A program made the position numbers and the translations under genes. From contig NZ_LRUE01000016.1 of NCBI RefSeq assembly GCF_001550135.1, forward strand, positions 62,001 through 126,000: 64,000 bases of DNA, in the 5' to 3' direction. The stretch is from Pseudoalteromonas shioyasakiensis. GTDB taxonomy: Bacteria > Pseudomonadota > Gammaproteobacteria > Enterobacterales > Alteromonadaceae. The notes under the pieces were generated by a model that did no database searches, was not told where the DNA came from, and saw nothing but the letters and a program-made list of their open reading frames with translations. This document shows, piece after piece, positions 56,499-64,000 of the stretch (position 1 is its first letter; each line of letters begins with the position of its first letter).

Positions 56499-58679
56499 AT
56501 GCACTTTGTAGAAGTTGCCATAAAAGTCCCTTTACAGCGTACCTTCGATTATAAAGTTGAACAGCTGCTGCATAGCCCTGAGTTAAAGCCTGGTATGCGC
56601 GTTCGTGTGCCATTTGGTAGTCAAAAAAAGGTTGCCGTGGTCTTGGCTCTTAAAACGTCAACCGATGTTCCTGCTGACAAAATCAAGTCGATTATTGATG
56701 TTATAGACGACACGCCAGTGTTATCTGAACAACATTTAGCGTTACTTAAATTCACAGCACGCTACTACTGTTACCCATTGGGCGAGACTATTCATACGGC
56801 ACTTCCGGCTGCATTAAGGCAAGGCGAATGCCCAGATAAAACCAGCATTAACATGGTTGAGCTAACCGATAAAGGTGCAAAGCTGCCGTCGCTGAAAGCA
56901 AAAACCCAGTTGAGTTTATTAAAACAGCTAGCCGAATCAGGCAAATCATCGGTTACAGAATTAAAAGCACTCGGATTTACCAAAAAAACCATCGACAGTC
57001 TGCTTGATAAAGAACTGATCACTCAGTTTATTGAACATGATAACCAATGGCAGCAACGCGCGCCGACTGTTGGTAGCAAGCCGGTGCTTAATAAAGAGCA
57101 AGCTGTTGCCTGCACTAGCATTAACCAAGCTCGTGGTTTTACCAGCTTTTTGCTTGAAGGGGTTACCGGAAGTGGTAAAACCGAAGTGTATTTGCAATGC
57201 CTAGAAGAAGTACTCAAAAAAGGTCAGCAAGCCTTAGTATTAGTGCCTGAAATTGGCTTAACACCACAAACAGTCAACCGTTTTCGTCGTCGCTTTCCTG
57301 ATACACCAATTATGCTATGGCATTCAGCCCTAACAGATAACGAACGTTTACAGACCTGGCGTTTTTGTGAAAAAGGCAGCTGCGCCATAGTGATCGGCAC
57401 ACGTTCGAGTATTTTCTTACCCTTTTTATCTCTTGGCATGATCATCGTTGATGAAGAGCACGACAGCTCGTTTAAGCAACAAGATACACTACGCTATCAT
57501 GCTAGAGACCTAGCCGCTTATAGAGCATACCAGCATAATATTCCGCTCGTTCTAGGTAGTGCCACACCAGCACTTGAGACCTTACATAAAGCAACTAATA
57601 ACAAATACCAGCTGTTGAGCCTCACTGAACGCGCCCAAACCAGCACCGATAACCAGTTTCAATTAATGGATATGAAAGGCCAGCCTGAGCAGGCGGGGAT
57701 TGCCCATGCTAGCCTTGCCTATATGCGTCAGCATTTAGAACGTGGCAAGCAAGTGATGGTATTTTTAAACCGTCGTGGTTTTTCGCCTACCCTCATATGC
57801 CATGAGTGTGGTTGGCTAAGTGAGTGCTCACGTTGTAGCACCAGTGCAACCTTTCATAAAGCCATTGGCCAGATGATTTGTCACCACTGTGGTGAACAAC
57901 ATCAGGTGCCCCACCAATGCCCTGATTGCGGCAGCACGCAGATTTTTCCAAATGGCAAAGGCACTGAACAAATCGAAGAGTTTTTAACACAAACCTTCCC
58001 TGACATTCCGATTAGTCGTATCGACCGAGATTCAACTCGGCGTAAAGGCAGCTTAGAAAAAGCGCTTGATGATATTAACCAAGGCGGTGCGCGCATCTTA
58101 GTTGGCACACAAATGTTGGCAAAAGGCCACCATTTTGCCGATGTTAGCCTTGTTTTAATCCTAGATGTCGACAGTGGATTATATTCGTGTGATTTTCGCG
58201 CTACAGAGCATTTAGCGCAACTTGTTACGCAAGTGGCAGGCCGTGCAGGTCGCAGTGGTGAACCTGGGCAAGTATTATTGCAAACTCACTTTCCTGAGCA
58301 CCCGCTACTGCAAGACTTAGTTAATAATGGTTACCAAGATTTTGCCCGTTACGCACTCACAGAGCGAGAAGACGCGCAGCTTCCGCCAATCACAAATATG
58401 GCTATGGTTCGTGCCGAAGGACATAACATAAATCAAGTGATGGATTTTTTAACTGATTTGGTTCCTGTCCAGAACGTATCTGGTATACAATTGCTCGGTC
58501 CGATACCTGCACCACTGGAACGTGTAGCAGGTAAATATCGCTTTCAGTTACATATTCAGGCGCAGGAACGCTCCCACTTACACCAATATTTAGCGCAAAT
58601 GGTCGACTATATAAGTACCAGTAAATTAGCGCAAAAGGTGCGTTGGAGCTTAGATGTTGATCCTATAGATATGATTTAA
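56499..58679 (+). CDS. priA: Primosomal protein N' (replication restart helicase PriA)
   Basis: A superfamily 2 helicase that reloads the replisome at stalled forks. The 726-residue protein has an N-terminal DNA-binding domain (about 1-195, with the start HFVEVAIKVPLQRTFDYKV), Walker A GVTGSGKTEVY (near 220), the DEEH box in IIVDEEHDSSFKQ, eight zinc-binding cysteines in CHECGWLSECSRC and CHHCGEQ...CPDCGS, and the helicase motifs VAGRAGRSGEPGQVLLQT. It is followed after 16 bases by ftsN. The E. coli cytR gene, normally between them, is absent. Confidence 0.98.
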   Translation: MHFVEVAIKVPLQRTFDYKVEQLLHSPELKPGMRVRVPFGSQKKVAVVLALKTSTDVPADKIKSIIDVIDDTPVLSEQHLALLKFTARYYCYPLGETIHTALPAALRQGECPDKTSINMVELTDKGAKLPSLKAKTQLSLLKQLAESGKSSVTELKALGFTKKTIDSLLDKELITQFIEHDNQWQQRAPTVGSKPVLNKEQAVACTSINQARGFTSFLLEGVTGSGKTEVYLQCLEEVLKKGQQALVLVPEIGLTPQTVNRFRRRFPDTPIMLWHSALTDNERLQTWRFCEKGSCAIVIGTRSSIFLPFLSLGMIIVDEEHDSSFKQQDTLRYHARDLAAYRAYQHNIPLVLGSATPALETLHKATNNKYQLLSLTERAQTSTDNQFQLMDMKGQPEQAGIAHASLAYMRQHLERGKQVMVFLNRRGFSPTLICHECGWLSECSRCSTSATFHKAIGQMICHHCGEQHQVPHQCPDCGSTQIFPNGKGTEQIEEFLTQTFPDIPISRIDRDSTRRKGSLEKALDDINQGGARILVGTQMLAKGHHFADVSLVLILDVDSGLYSCDFRATEHLAQLVTQVAGRAGRSGEPGQVLLQTHFPEHPLLQDLVNNGYQDFARYALTEREDAQLPPITNMAMVRAEGHNINQVMDFLTDLVPVQNVSGIQLLGPIPAPLERVAGKYRFQLHIQAQERSHLHQYLAQMVDYISTSKLAQKVRWSLDVDPIDMI

Positions 58680-58695
58680 AGGCCAATTAAGAGTC

Positions 58696-59223
58696 ATGGC
58701 ACAACACGATTACATAAATAAAAAACCAGCAAATCGAAATAATAAAAAACAAGCCCCGGCGAAAAAGCCCTTCCCTATTATTCTTGTTTTAATTGCGCTT
58801 ATCTTAGTAGGCGGGTTTGGTTACGGCCTATGGTATATCAAACATAATGCTGATCCTGAGTTAGTAGAGCAGCAAGCAAACCCGACTAAAAAAGAAGAAG
58901 TAGTTATTCCACCACCTAAGACACCTGAATTTATCAAAGAGATTAAAGAGCACGAAGTTCAGGTTGAAGTAAAAGAGATTGAACAAAAAGGCCCATATGT
59001 AATGCAATGCGGCTCTTTTAGAACATTAGAGCAAGCACAAACATTAAAAGCTAAAATCGCTTTTGCCGGCTTAGTGGCCGAAGTTAAGAAAACACAAGGC
59101 AGCAATGGTGTTTGGTATAAAGTGCGCTTAGGCCCATACGAAACCAAACGTTTAGCCGAAAGTGACAAGAATAAACTTAAACGCATCAAAATAATGGGCT
59201 GCGGAATTTGGCTTTGGACTTGA
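58696..59223 (+). CDS. ftsN: Cell division protein FtsN-like SPOR-domain protein
   Basis: A 175-residue bitopic protein: a basic cytoplasmic N-terminus (NKKPANRNNKKQAPAKK), a membrane helix (about 27-47), a short proline- and glutamate-rich periplasmic linker and a C-terminal SPOR domain (about 98-172, YVMQCGSFRTLEQAQTLKAK and VRLGPYETKRLAES). FtsN triggers septal wall synthesis. It is much shorter than E. coli FtsN (319), mainly in the linker. Position between priA and hslV supports the name. Confidence 0.92.
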   Translation: MAQHDYINKKPANRNNKKQAPAKKPFPIILVLIALILVGGFGYGLWYIKHNADPELVEQQANPTKKEEVVIPPPKTPEFIKEIKEHEVQVEVKEIEQKGPYVMQCGSFRTLEQAQTLKAKIAFAGLVAEVKKTQGSNGVWYKVRLGPYETKRLAESDKNKLKRIKIMGCGIWLWT

Positions 59224-59244
59224 TTTTAGTTCATTCACCCATAT
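59219..59244 (+). promoter_or_regulatory. Putative heat-shock (sigma-32) promoter of hslVU
   Basis: CTTGAT at 59219-59224 and CCCATAT at 59238-59244 are separated by 13 bases. This closely fits the sigma-32 consensus (CTTGAA, 13-17 bases, CCCCATnT). hslVU is a sigma-32 operon in E. coli. The -35 element overlaps the ftsN stop codon. Confidence 0.8.
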
Positions 59245-59249
59245 AAACA

Positions 59250-59298
59250 CCTCATCAATCGCTTTTTACGAGCGGCCTTGCCGCTCGATGATGAGGAA
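59250..59298 (+). promoter_or_regulatory. hslVU 5' leader hairpin pairing with the ribosome binding site
   Basis: An inner perfect 7-bp stem, CGAGCGG (59269-59275) with CCGCTCG (59281-59287), sits inside an outer 8-bp pairing of CCTCATCA (59250-59257) with TGATGAGG (59289-59296). The outer strand includes GAGG of the Shine-Dalgarno GAGGA seven bases before the hslV ATG. Pairing would hide the ribosome site. E. coli hslVU is reported to have a conserved leader stem-loop; whether this one acts as a thermosensor is inference. Confidence 0.7.
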
Positions 59299-59303
59299 TA
59301 ATC

Positions 59304-59822
59304 ATGACCACTATTGTAAGTGTACGCCGCGACGACAAGGTCGTTATTGGTGGCGACGGCCAAGTTTCACTTGGTAACACCGTAATGAAGGGCAACGCCC
59401 GCAAAGTTCGACGTCTTTATAATGGCAAAGTAATCGCTGGTTTCGCTGGCGGTACTGCTGATGCCTTCACCCTTTTCGAACGATTTGAAAGCAAACTAGA
59501 AATGCACCAAGGCAACTTAACCAAAGCTGCCGTAGAAATGGCCAAAGATTGGCGTAGTGATCGTGCACTTAGAAAGCTCGAAGCACTATTAGCAGTTGCA
59601 GACGAAACTGCTTCATTAATTATCACAGGTAACGGTGATGTTGTGCAGCCAGAAAACGACCTAATTGCGATTGGCAGTGGTGGTAACTTCGCACAATCAG
59701 CAGCCACAGCGCTACTAGAAAACACCGACCTAAGTGCACGTGAAATTGTAGAGAAAAGCCTAACGATTGCAGGCAATATCTGCGTATTCACGAATAATTT
59801 CCAAACTATTGAAGAATTGTAA
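59304..59822 (+). CDS. hslV: ATP-dependent protease peptidase subunit HslV
   Basis: The proteasome-like peptidase of the HslVU protease. The 172-residue protein becomes active when the initiator methionine is removed to expose T2 ([20 protein letters not shown]). The [13 protein letters not shown] and [17 protein letters not shown] blocks are typical. It is followed 11 bases later by hslU, and is preceded by a heat-shock promoter and a leader hairpin. Confidence 0.98.
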   Translation: MTTIVSVRRDDKVVIGGDGQVSLGNTVMKGNARKVRRLYNGKVIAGFAGGTADAFTLFERFESKLEMHQGNLTKAAVEMAKDWRSDRALRKLEALLAVADETASLIITGNGDVVQPENDLIAIGSGGNFAQSAATALLENTDLSAREIVEKSLTIAGNICVFTNNFQTIEEL

Positions 59823-59833
59823 TAGGAACTGCC

Positions 59834-61162
59834 ATGTCTGAGATGACGCCAAGAGAAATCGTTCACGAGCTTGATCAACATATTATTGGCCAAGCTAAAG
59901 CTAAAAAAGCAGTTTCAATCGCGCTACGTAACCGCTGGCGCCGTATGCAACTGAGCGATGATTTACGCGCAGAAGTAACGCCTAAAAACATTTTAATGAT
60001 TGGTCCAACTGGTGTGGGTAAAACTGAAATTGCACGCCGCTTAGCTAAACTTGCTAATGCGCCTTTCATTAAAGTTGAAGCAACAAAGTTCACCGAAGTG
60101 GGCTATGTTGGTAAAGAAGTAGAAACGATCATCCGCGATTTAGTTGATATCTCAATTAAAATGACGCGTGAACAGCAAACCAAAAAATTCAAACATCGCG
60201 CTGAAGAAGCGGCAGAAGAGCGTATTTTAGATGCTCTTTTACCACCAGCACGCGATACCTTTGGTGAGTCAAAAACAGAAGAGAACTCTTCTACTCGTCA
60301 ATCTTTCCGTAAAAAATTACGAGAAGGTCAGTTAGACGATAAAGAAATTGATATCGATGTTGCACAAGCTCAGCCAAATGTTGAGATCATGGCTCCTCCT
60401 GGTATGGAAGAAATGACCAACCAGCTTCAGAGCATGTTCCAAAACATGGGTGGCGATAAGCGCAGCAAGCGTAAGCTAAAAATCAAAGAAGCGTTTAAGC
60501 TATTGGTTGAAGAAGAAGCAGCAAAACTTGTTAACCCTGAAGAGTTAAAAGAGCAAGCTATCTTCGCAGTAGAGCAAAACGGTATCGTGTTTATCGATGA
60601 GATCGATAAAATCTGTAAACGTGGTGAAGCATCAGGCCCAGATGTTAGCCGTGAAGGTGTACAGCGCGACTTACTTCCTCTAATCGAAGGTTCAACAGTA
60701 AGCACTAAACATGGCATGGTTAAAACTGACCACATGTTATTTATCGCATCTGGCGCATTCCAAATGTCTAAACCATCAGACATGATCCCAGAGCTACAAG
60801 GTCGTTTACCAATTCGCGTTGAGCTTGAAGCACTAAGTGCTGATGACTTTAAACGTATCTTAACTGAGCCTCATGCTTCATTAACTGAGCAACAACGTGA
60901 GCTGTTAAAAACAGAGCAAGTTGACGTTGAGTTTACTGATGATGCCATTGAACGTATCGCGAAAGCGGCTTGGCAAGTAAATGAGAAAACCGAAAACATC
61001 GGTGCCCGTCGCTTGCACACAGTGATGGAAAAACTAATGGAAGAAATTTCATTTGATGCCTCAGAAAAAGCAGGTTCAACACTAACAATTGATGCCAATT
61101 ACGTTGAGCAGCATTTAGGTGCACTCGTTGAAGATGAAGACTTAAGTCGCTTCATTCTTTAA
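59834..61162 (+). CDS. hslU: ATP-dependent protease ATPase subunit HslU
   Basis: The AAA+ unfoldase that feeds substrates to HslV. The 442 residues include the Walker [13 protein letters not shown] (near 57), the pore motif in [11 protein letters not shown], the intermediate I-domain (about 110-240), Walker [12 protein letters not shown], the sensor region and the C-terminal tail LSRFIL that inserts into HslV. Length matches E. coli HslU (443). Confidence 0.98.
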   Translation: MSEMTPREIVHELDQHIIGQAKAKKAVSIALRNRWRRMQLSDDLRAEVTPKNILMIGPTGVGKTEIARRLAKLANAPFIKVEATKFTEVGYVGKEVETIIRDLVDISIKMTREQQTKKFKHRAEEAAEERILDALLPPARDTFGESKTEENSSTRQSFRKKLREGQLDDKEIDIDVAQAQPNVEIMAPPGMEEMTNQLQSMFQNMGGDKRSKRKLKIKEAFKLLVEEEAAKLVNPEELKEQAIFAVEQNGIVFIDEIDKICKRGEASGPDVSREGVQRDLLPLIEGSTVSTKHGMVKTDHMLFIASGAFQMSKPSDMIPELQGRLPIRVELEALSADDFKRILTEPHASLTEQQRELLKTEQVDVEFTDDAIERIAKAAWQVNEKTENIGARRLHTVMEKLMEEISFDASEKAGSTLTIDANYVEQHLGALVEDEDLSRFIL

Positions 61163-61185
61163 TCAACAAATTAGCGTTATAATCT

Positions 61186-61212
61186 AAAGCCTCCTGTTGG
61201 AGGCTTTTTAGT
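61186..61212 (+). terminator. Terminator after hslU
   Basis: A perfect 9-bp stem (AAAGCCTCC / GGAGGCTTT) with loop TGTT, then TTT. It precedes the DUF971 gene, so that gene may have its own promoter or depend on read-through. Confidence 0.88.
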
Positions 61213-61232
61213 TTTTATAAGGTAAGGCTCAC

Positions 61233-61607
61233 ATGAAAGAAGTCACTAGAGTGCATTATCACAGCGTTAGCAAAGTATTAGATGTTCATTTTGATGATCA
61301 GACTATTGCTCAATTTAGTGCTGAATTTTTGCGTGTTCACTCACCGTCTGCTGAAGTGCAAGGTCATGGCAATGAACCTATGAAACTCGTACTTGGTAAG
61401 CAACACGTAGGAATTAGCAAGATTGAGCCGGTTGGTCATTATGCAATTCGATTAGTGTTTAGCGATAATCATAATAGTGGCTTATTCAGCTGGCACTATT
61501 TAAGTGAGCTGCAAGCTAACCATGATGAGCTTTGGCAGCAATACCAAACAAGAGTCTCAGAGCACGAAGCAAGCAAAGACAGCGTGCCTATTAAGTTTGT
61601 GCCTTAA
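61233..61607 (+). CDS. DUF971 / gamma-butyrobetaine hydroxylase-like N-terminal domain protein
   Basis: A 124-residue protein consisting of one DUF971-type domain (LDVHFDDQTIAQFSAEFLRVHSPS; LVLGKQHVGISKIEPVGHYAIRLVFSDNHNSGLFSW). Similar domains occur at the N-terminus of gamma-butyrobetaine hydroxylase and in proteins linked to Fe-S cluster handling. The biochemical role here is unknown. Genes of this family often follow hslVU. A MITE-like repeat begins at the base after its stop codon. Confidence 0.85.
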   Translation: MKEVTRVHYHSVSKVLDVHFDDQTIAQFSAEFLRVHSPSAEVQGHGNEPMKLVLGKQHVGISKIEPVGHYAIRLVFSDNHNSGLFSWHYLSELQANHDELWQQYQTRVSEHEASKDSVPIKFVP

Positions 61608-61814
61608 TACCAACCCACAATAATACTTAATCATTTTGAGGGATTAAACCTGTCGCTAACTGCGTTAAAAATTTCTCATTTACGACTGCATGGATGCAGA
61701 AGGTAGAGCAATGCAGGAGCAATTGCCGAGCACAACTAAATAACGAAATTTTTGCCTTGTTATCAACGAGGTTTTATTGCCTCAAAATAGACTACTTAAT
61801 TAAGCGGATTGGTA
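61608..61814. repeat. Palindromic MITE-like repeat, copy 3 (inverted, with 49-base central segment)
   Basis: A 207-bp copy in the opposite orientation to copies 1 and 2. Both arms are nearly identical to copy 1, but at the centre the two bases GA are replaced by 49 bases (61683-61731) containing the palindrome CTGCAT-GG-ATGCAG. The element starts directly after the stop codon TAA of the DUF971 gene. Confidence 0.85.
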
Positions 61815-61849
61815 TTAAAATCTTGTCGCGGTATACACCCCCAAACAAC

Positions 61850-61890
61850 AAAAAAGCGCGATGACGACACCGTCACCGCGCTTTTGTTTT
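61850..61890 (-). terminator. Terminator after the HBM-like chemoreceptor
   Basis: GCGCG and CGCGC arms with an inner TGACG/CGTCA stem separated by one mismatch, flanked by A-rich and T-rich runs, 16 bases beyond the chemoreceptor stop. Confidence 0.85.
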
Positions 61891-61905
61891 TCATCAGACT
61901 AATTC

Positions 61906-63786
61906 TTAAACTTTAAACTTATCGATTGCCTGGTAGAGCACACGTGCTTGCTCAGACACCTCTTCGCTGGTTTGCGCATTAGTCGCCGCATGGCCCGATG
62001 CTTCTTGGGCGATATCACGAATACGTACCACGTTTTTATTCACCTCAGAAGCCACTTGGCTTTGCTCATCAATTGCGGTGGCAATGTGAGTACTCATATC
62101 CATAATGGTTTGTACATCTTCGGTGATTGAGCGAAGTAACTCACCGGCTTTACTTGCCTGTGCTGCACTTTCACCACCTTGCGTACGACATTGCTGCATA
62201 ATGCTCACCACTTCTTGCGTACGCCCTTGCAAGGTCGAAATAATACTCTCGATCTCTTGCGTTGAATCTTGGGTACGCTGCGCAAGTGAGCGAACTTCAT
62301 CTGCTACTACCGCAAAGCCACGACCTTGCTCACCAGCACGTGCTGCTTCAATAGCCGCATTGAGTGCCAGTAAGTTTGTTTGCTCAGCAATGCCACGAAT
62401 AACATCAAGGACAGAGCCAATGGTTTCAGCGTCTTTTTCTAACTGCGACACCACGCTTGACGCATTACCGAGTGAATCTGATAAGTGATTAATTTGTACC
62501 ACCGTCGATTCAACCTCAGAACGACCTTGCTGCGCACTTAAGTTAGTTGACTCAGCTTTTTTCGCTGCGGCTTCTGTGTTGTGTGAAATATCTTGAATCG
62601 TCGCCTGCATTTCAGTGGCAGCTGTAGCAACCATATCTGCTTCGTGAAGCTGCTCTTGCATACCTGAGCTTGTTGCTGCTGTCGTTTCTGATAAATGCTC
62701 AGTTGCCACGTTAAGGGTACTTAGCGCGGTATTAACTTCATAAATTAGCTTTTTGAAATCACTGATCAAGCTATTAAAATCAACCGTCATTGTGGTGATT
62801 TCATCTTTACCCGATTGAGTAATCGACATGCTTAAGTCGTTATTACGACGAATTTCGTTAATCGTATGGTACACACGTTCGATAGGCTGAATAATTGAGC
62901 GGCTAGTAAAGTAAACTAATAGCATCACTAAAATGCTCGCAATAATAAATACAAGAATGGCAATCAACTGCGCACTAGCAGCACTCGATTCTACAAACGC
63001 TTTTGTTTGATCTGTAAGCTCTGTAACAATAGCATCACTAAGCTCAACACTGCGTTTCATCTCACCGAGCGCCCCTGATTCTAAATCAAGGCCTAAGGCA
63101 ACTTGTGCATCAACTAAGGCTTTAAATTTACTTTGATAAGTCGCAAGCAAACTAAGTAACTGGTTTTCATAATTTGTATCGAACCCAGCGCTTTTAATCT
63201 CTGATCTAAAACTAGCAACTAAATCATCAAACTTGCCCATATACTTTAAATCAAAGCGCAGCATAAAGTCTTTTTCTGCACGGCGAAGCTGTAGCATTAA
63301 AGTGAGTAACTTATAGTTTTCGCGCTCGCTTAATAATGTTTCTACTTGATGCACCGCACCACGTAAATCACCATAAAGAGCATCTTTAGGGTGTAAACCT
63401 ATTTTCTTTTGTAGTACCACAACCTCATTGAAGTCATCGTAATAAGTTTTCGCAAGGCGTCTAAATTCATTTAGCTTAGATGAGTCCATCGACAAATCTT
63501 TCACTAACTCGTCTAGTCGCGCCATTTTATTTTTTAGCTGCGAATACTCTTTTTCAAAAAGCTCAAGGCTATCGACATCTTTGTAAAACAAAAAGTTTTT
63601 TTCATGTTTACGCATCGCAAGTTCATGAATGTCGAGCTCCTCCGCATTTTGAATTGTTTCGTTGAGCTTTAGCATCATGCGCGACTCAAAGATAATTACA
63701 CACAGCATCACAATCATTGCAAGACCAACAACGAGCGCGTTTAACTGTAAACGACGCTTAATAGTTAAGTTTTGTAATACATTCAT
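61906..63786 (-). CDS. Methyl-accepting chemotaxis protein with helical bimodular-like sensor domain
   Basis: A 626-residue receptor: membrane helix at about 14-34, a roughly 240-residue periplasmic helical domain containing [14 protein letters not shown] and [13 protein letters not shown] (repeated motifs typical of HBM sensors), a second membrane helix (about 275-297), HAMP, and the signalling domain with tip [23 protein letters not shown] domains of other receptors bind TCA intermediates or quinate; the ligand here is unknown. It stands alone, ending at a terminator. Confidence 0.93.
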   Translation of the reverse strand: MNVLQNLTIKRRLQLNALVVGLAMIVMLCVIIFESRMMLKLNETIQNAEELDIHELAMRKHEKNFLFYKDVDSLELFEKEYSQLKNKMARLDELVKDLSMDSSKLNEFRRLAKTYYDDFNEVVVLQKKIGLHPKDALYGDLRGAVHQVETLLSERENYKLLTLMLQLRRAEKDFMLRFDLKYMGKFDDLVASFRSEIKSAGFDTNYENQLLSLLATYQSKFKALVDAQVALGLDLESGALGEMKRSVELSDAIVTELTDQTKAFVESSAASAQLIAILVFIIASILVMLLVYFTSRSIIQPIERVYHTINEIRRNNDLSMSITQSGKDEITTMTVDFNSLISDFKKLIYEVNTALSTLNVATEHLSETTAATSSGMQEQLHEADMVATAATEMQATIQDISHNTEAAAKKAESTNLSAQQGRSEVESTVVQINHLSDSLGNASSVVSQLEKDAETIGSVLDVIRGIAEQTNLLALNAAIEAARAGEQGRGFAVVADEVRSLAQRTQDSTQEIESIISTLQGRTQEVVSIMQQCRTQGGESAAQASKAGELLRSITEDVQTIMDMSTHIATAIDEQSQVASEVNKNVVRIRDIAQEASGHAATNAQTSEEVSEQARVLYQAIDKFKV

Positions 63787-63891
63787 TCAAAGTGCCTTAT
63801 AGAAACATGCATTTAAAGTATAGCTAAACTATTTAAAGCAGCTAATAAAAAGTGGTTAAACTTGCCGCGCATTTTCCAATATAAGGTACTT

Positions 63892-64000
63892 TTAAACAAT
63901 CAGTTTTTCTTCTAAATCAACCTGTTGCCATAGGTGTTTATGCAATTTATCCAGCTTTTCCCATTGTTTTTTTTGCAACCAATCAACCAAAGGTGCTGGA
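63892..64000 (-). CDS. C-terminal end of an unidentified protein (cut by window edge)
   Basis: An open frame enters from the right edge and ends at TAA 63892-63894. The 35 visible residues are hydrophilic and helical, ending QQVDLEEKLIV, with WLQKKQWEKLDKLHKHLW before. Nothing in them identifies a family. The next gene on the strand (the chemoreceptor) starts 105 bases further left. Confidence 0.5.
   Translation of the reverse strand, partial: PAPLVDWLQKKQWEKLDKLHKHLWQQVDLEEKLIV

Overview
This window looks like a chromosomal backbone segment of a marine gammaproteobacterium of the order Alteromonadales, most like Pseudoalteromonas. The basis is inference from protein similarity I recognise, moderate-to-low GC, and gene blocks whose order matches the conserved gammaproteobacterial order. 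No tRNA, rRNA, CRISPR array, prophage, complete insertion sequence or defence island is visible.

Layout. (1) 1-6234: the 5' end of rsmJ, an unusual response regulator and oligopeptidase A (prlC) on the minus strand; glutathione reductase (gorA) and a membrane AraC-type regulator on plus. (2) 6332-8956: a frameshifted S41-type protease gene and a glutaredoxin/MauE-like membrane protein. (3) 9011-24543, all minus except one gene: tldD, a nitrilase-family amidase, yhdP, rng, maf, mreD, mreC and mreB (the conserved shape and RNase G cluster), then a secreted FGE-like protein, a PLP-dependent deaminase-family gene (plus) and a CsrD-like protein with degenerate GGDEF and EAL domains. (4) 24761-33205: a NIT-domain chemoreceptor, a palindromic repeat, ssb and a YajR-like transporter, with uvrA and a membrane protein divergent. 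(5) 33220-34955: a cluster of small membrane or secreted peptides around a TraB/GumN protein. (6) 35009-49772: trpS, gph, rpe, then two small genes on plus, then dam, damX, aroB, aroK and pilQPONM, with the class A penicillin-binding protein gene divergent from pilM. (7) 49853-56265: metL and metB divergent from metJ around MetJ operators, then maeB and rpmE. (8) 56499-61607: priA, ftsN, hslV, hslU and a DUF971 gene. (9) 61906-64000: a second chemoreceptor and the C-terminus of an unidentified protein.

The gene sets work mainly in cell-wall growth and shape (mreBCD, mrcA, ftsN, damX), type IV pilus assembly (pilMNOPQ), DNA maintenance (uvrA, ssb, priA, dam), aromatic and methionine biosynthesis, and protein quality control (hslVU, prlC, tldD).

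The features most worth a second look are: an hslVU leader with a near-consensus heat-shock promoter and a hairpin that pairs with the Shine-Dalgarno; three copies of a TA-flanked palindromic MITE-like element, one carrying 49 bases at its central loop; the single-base frameshift in the S41 gene; the degenerate CsrD-like protein near mreB; an FGE-like protein lacking the catalytic cysteines; and several very small genes, including a 23-codon membrane peptide with a strong ribosome binding site.
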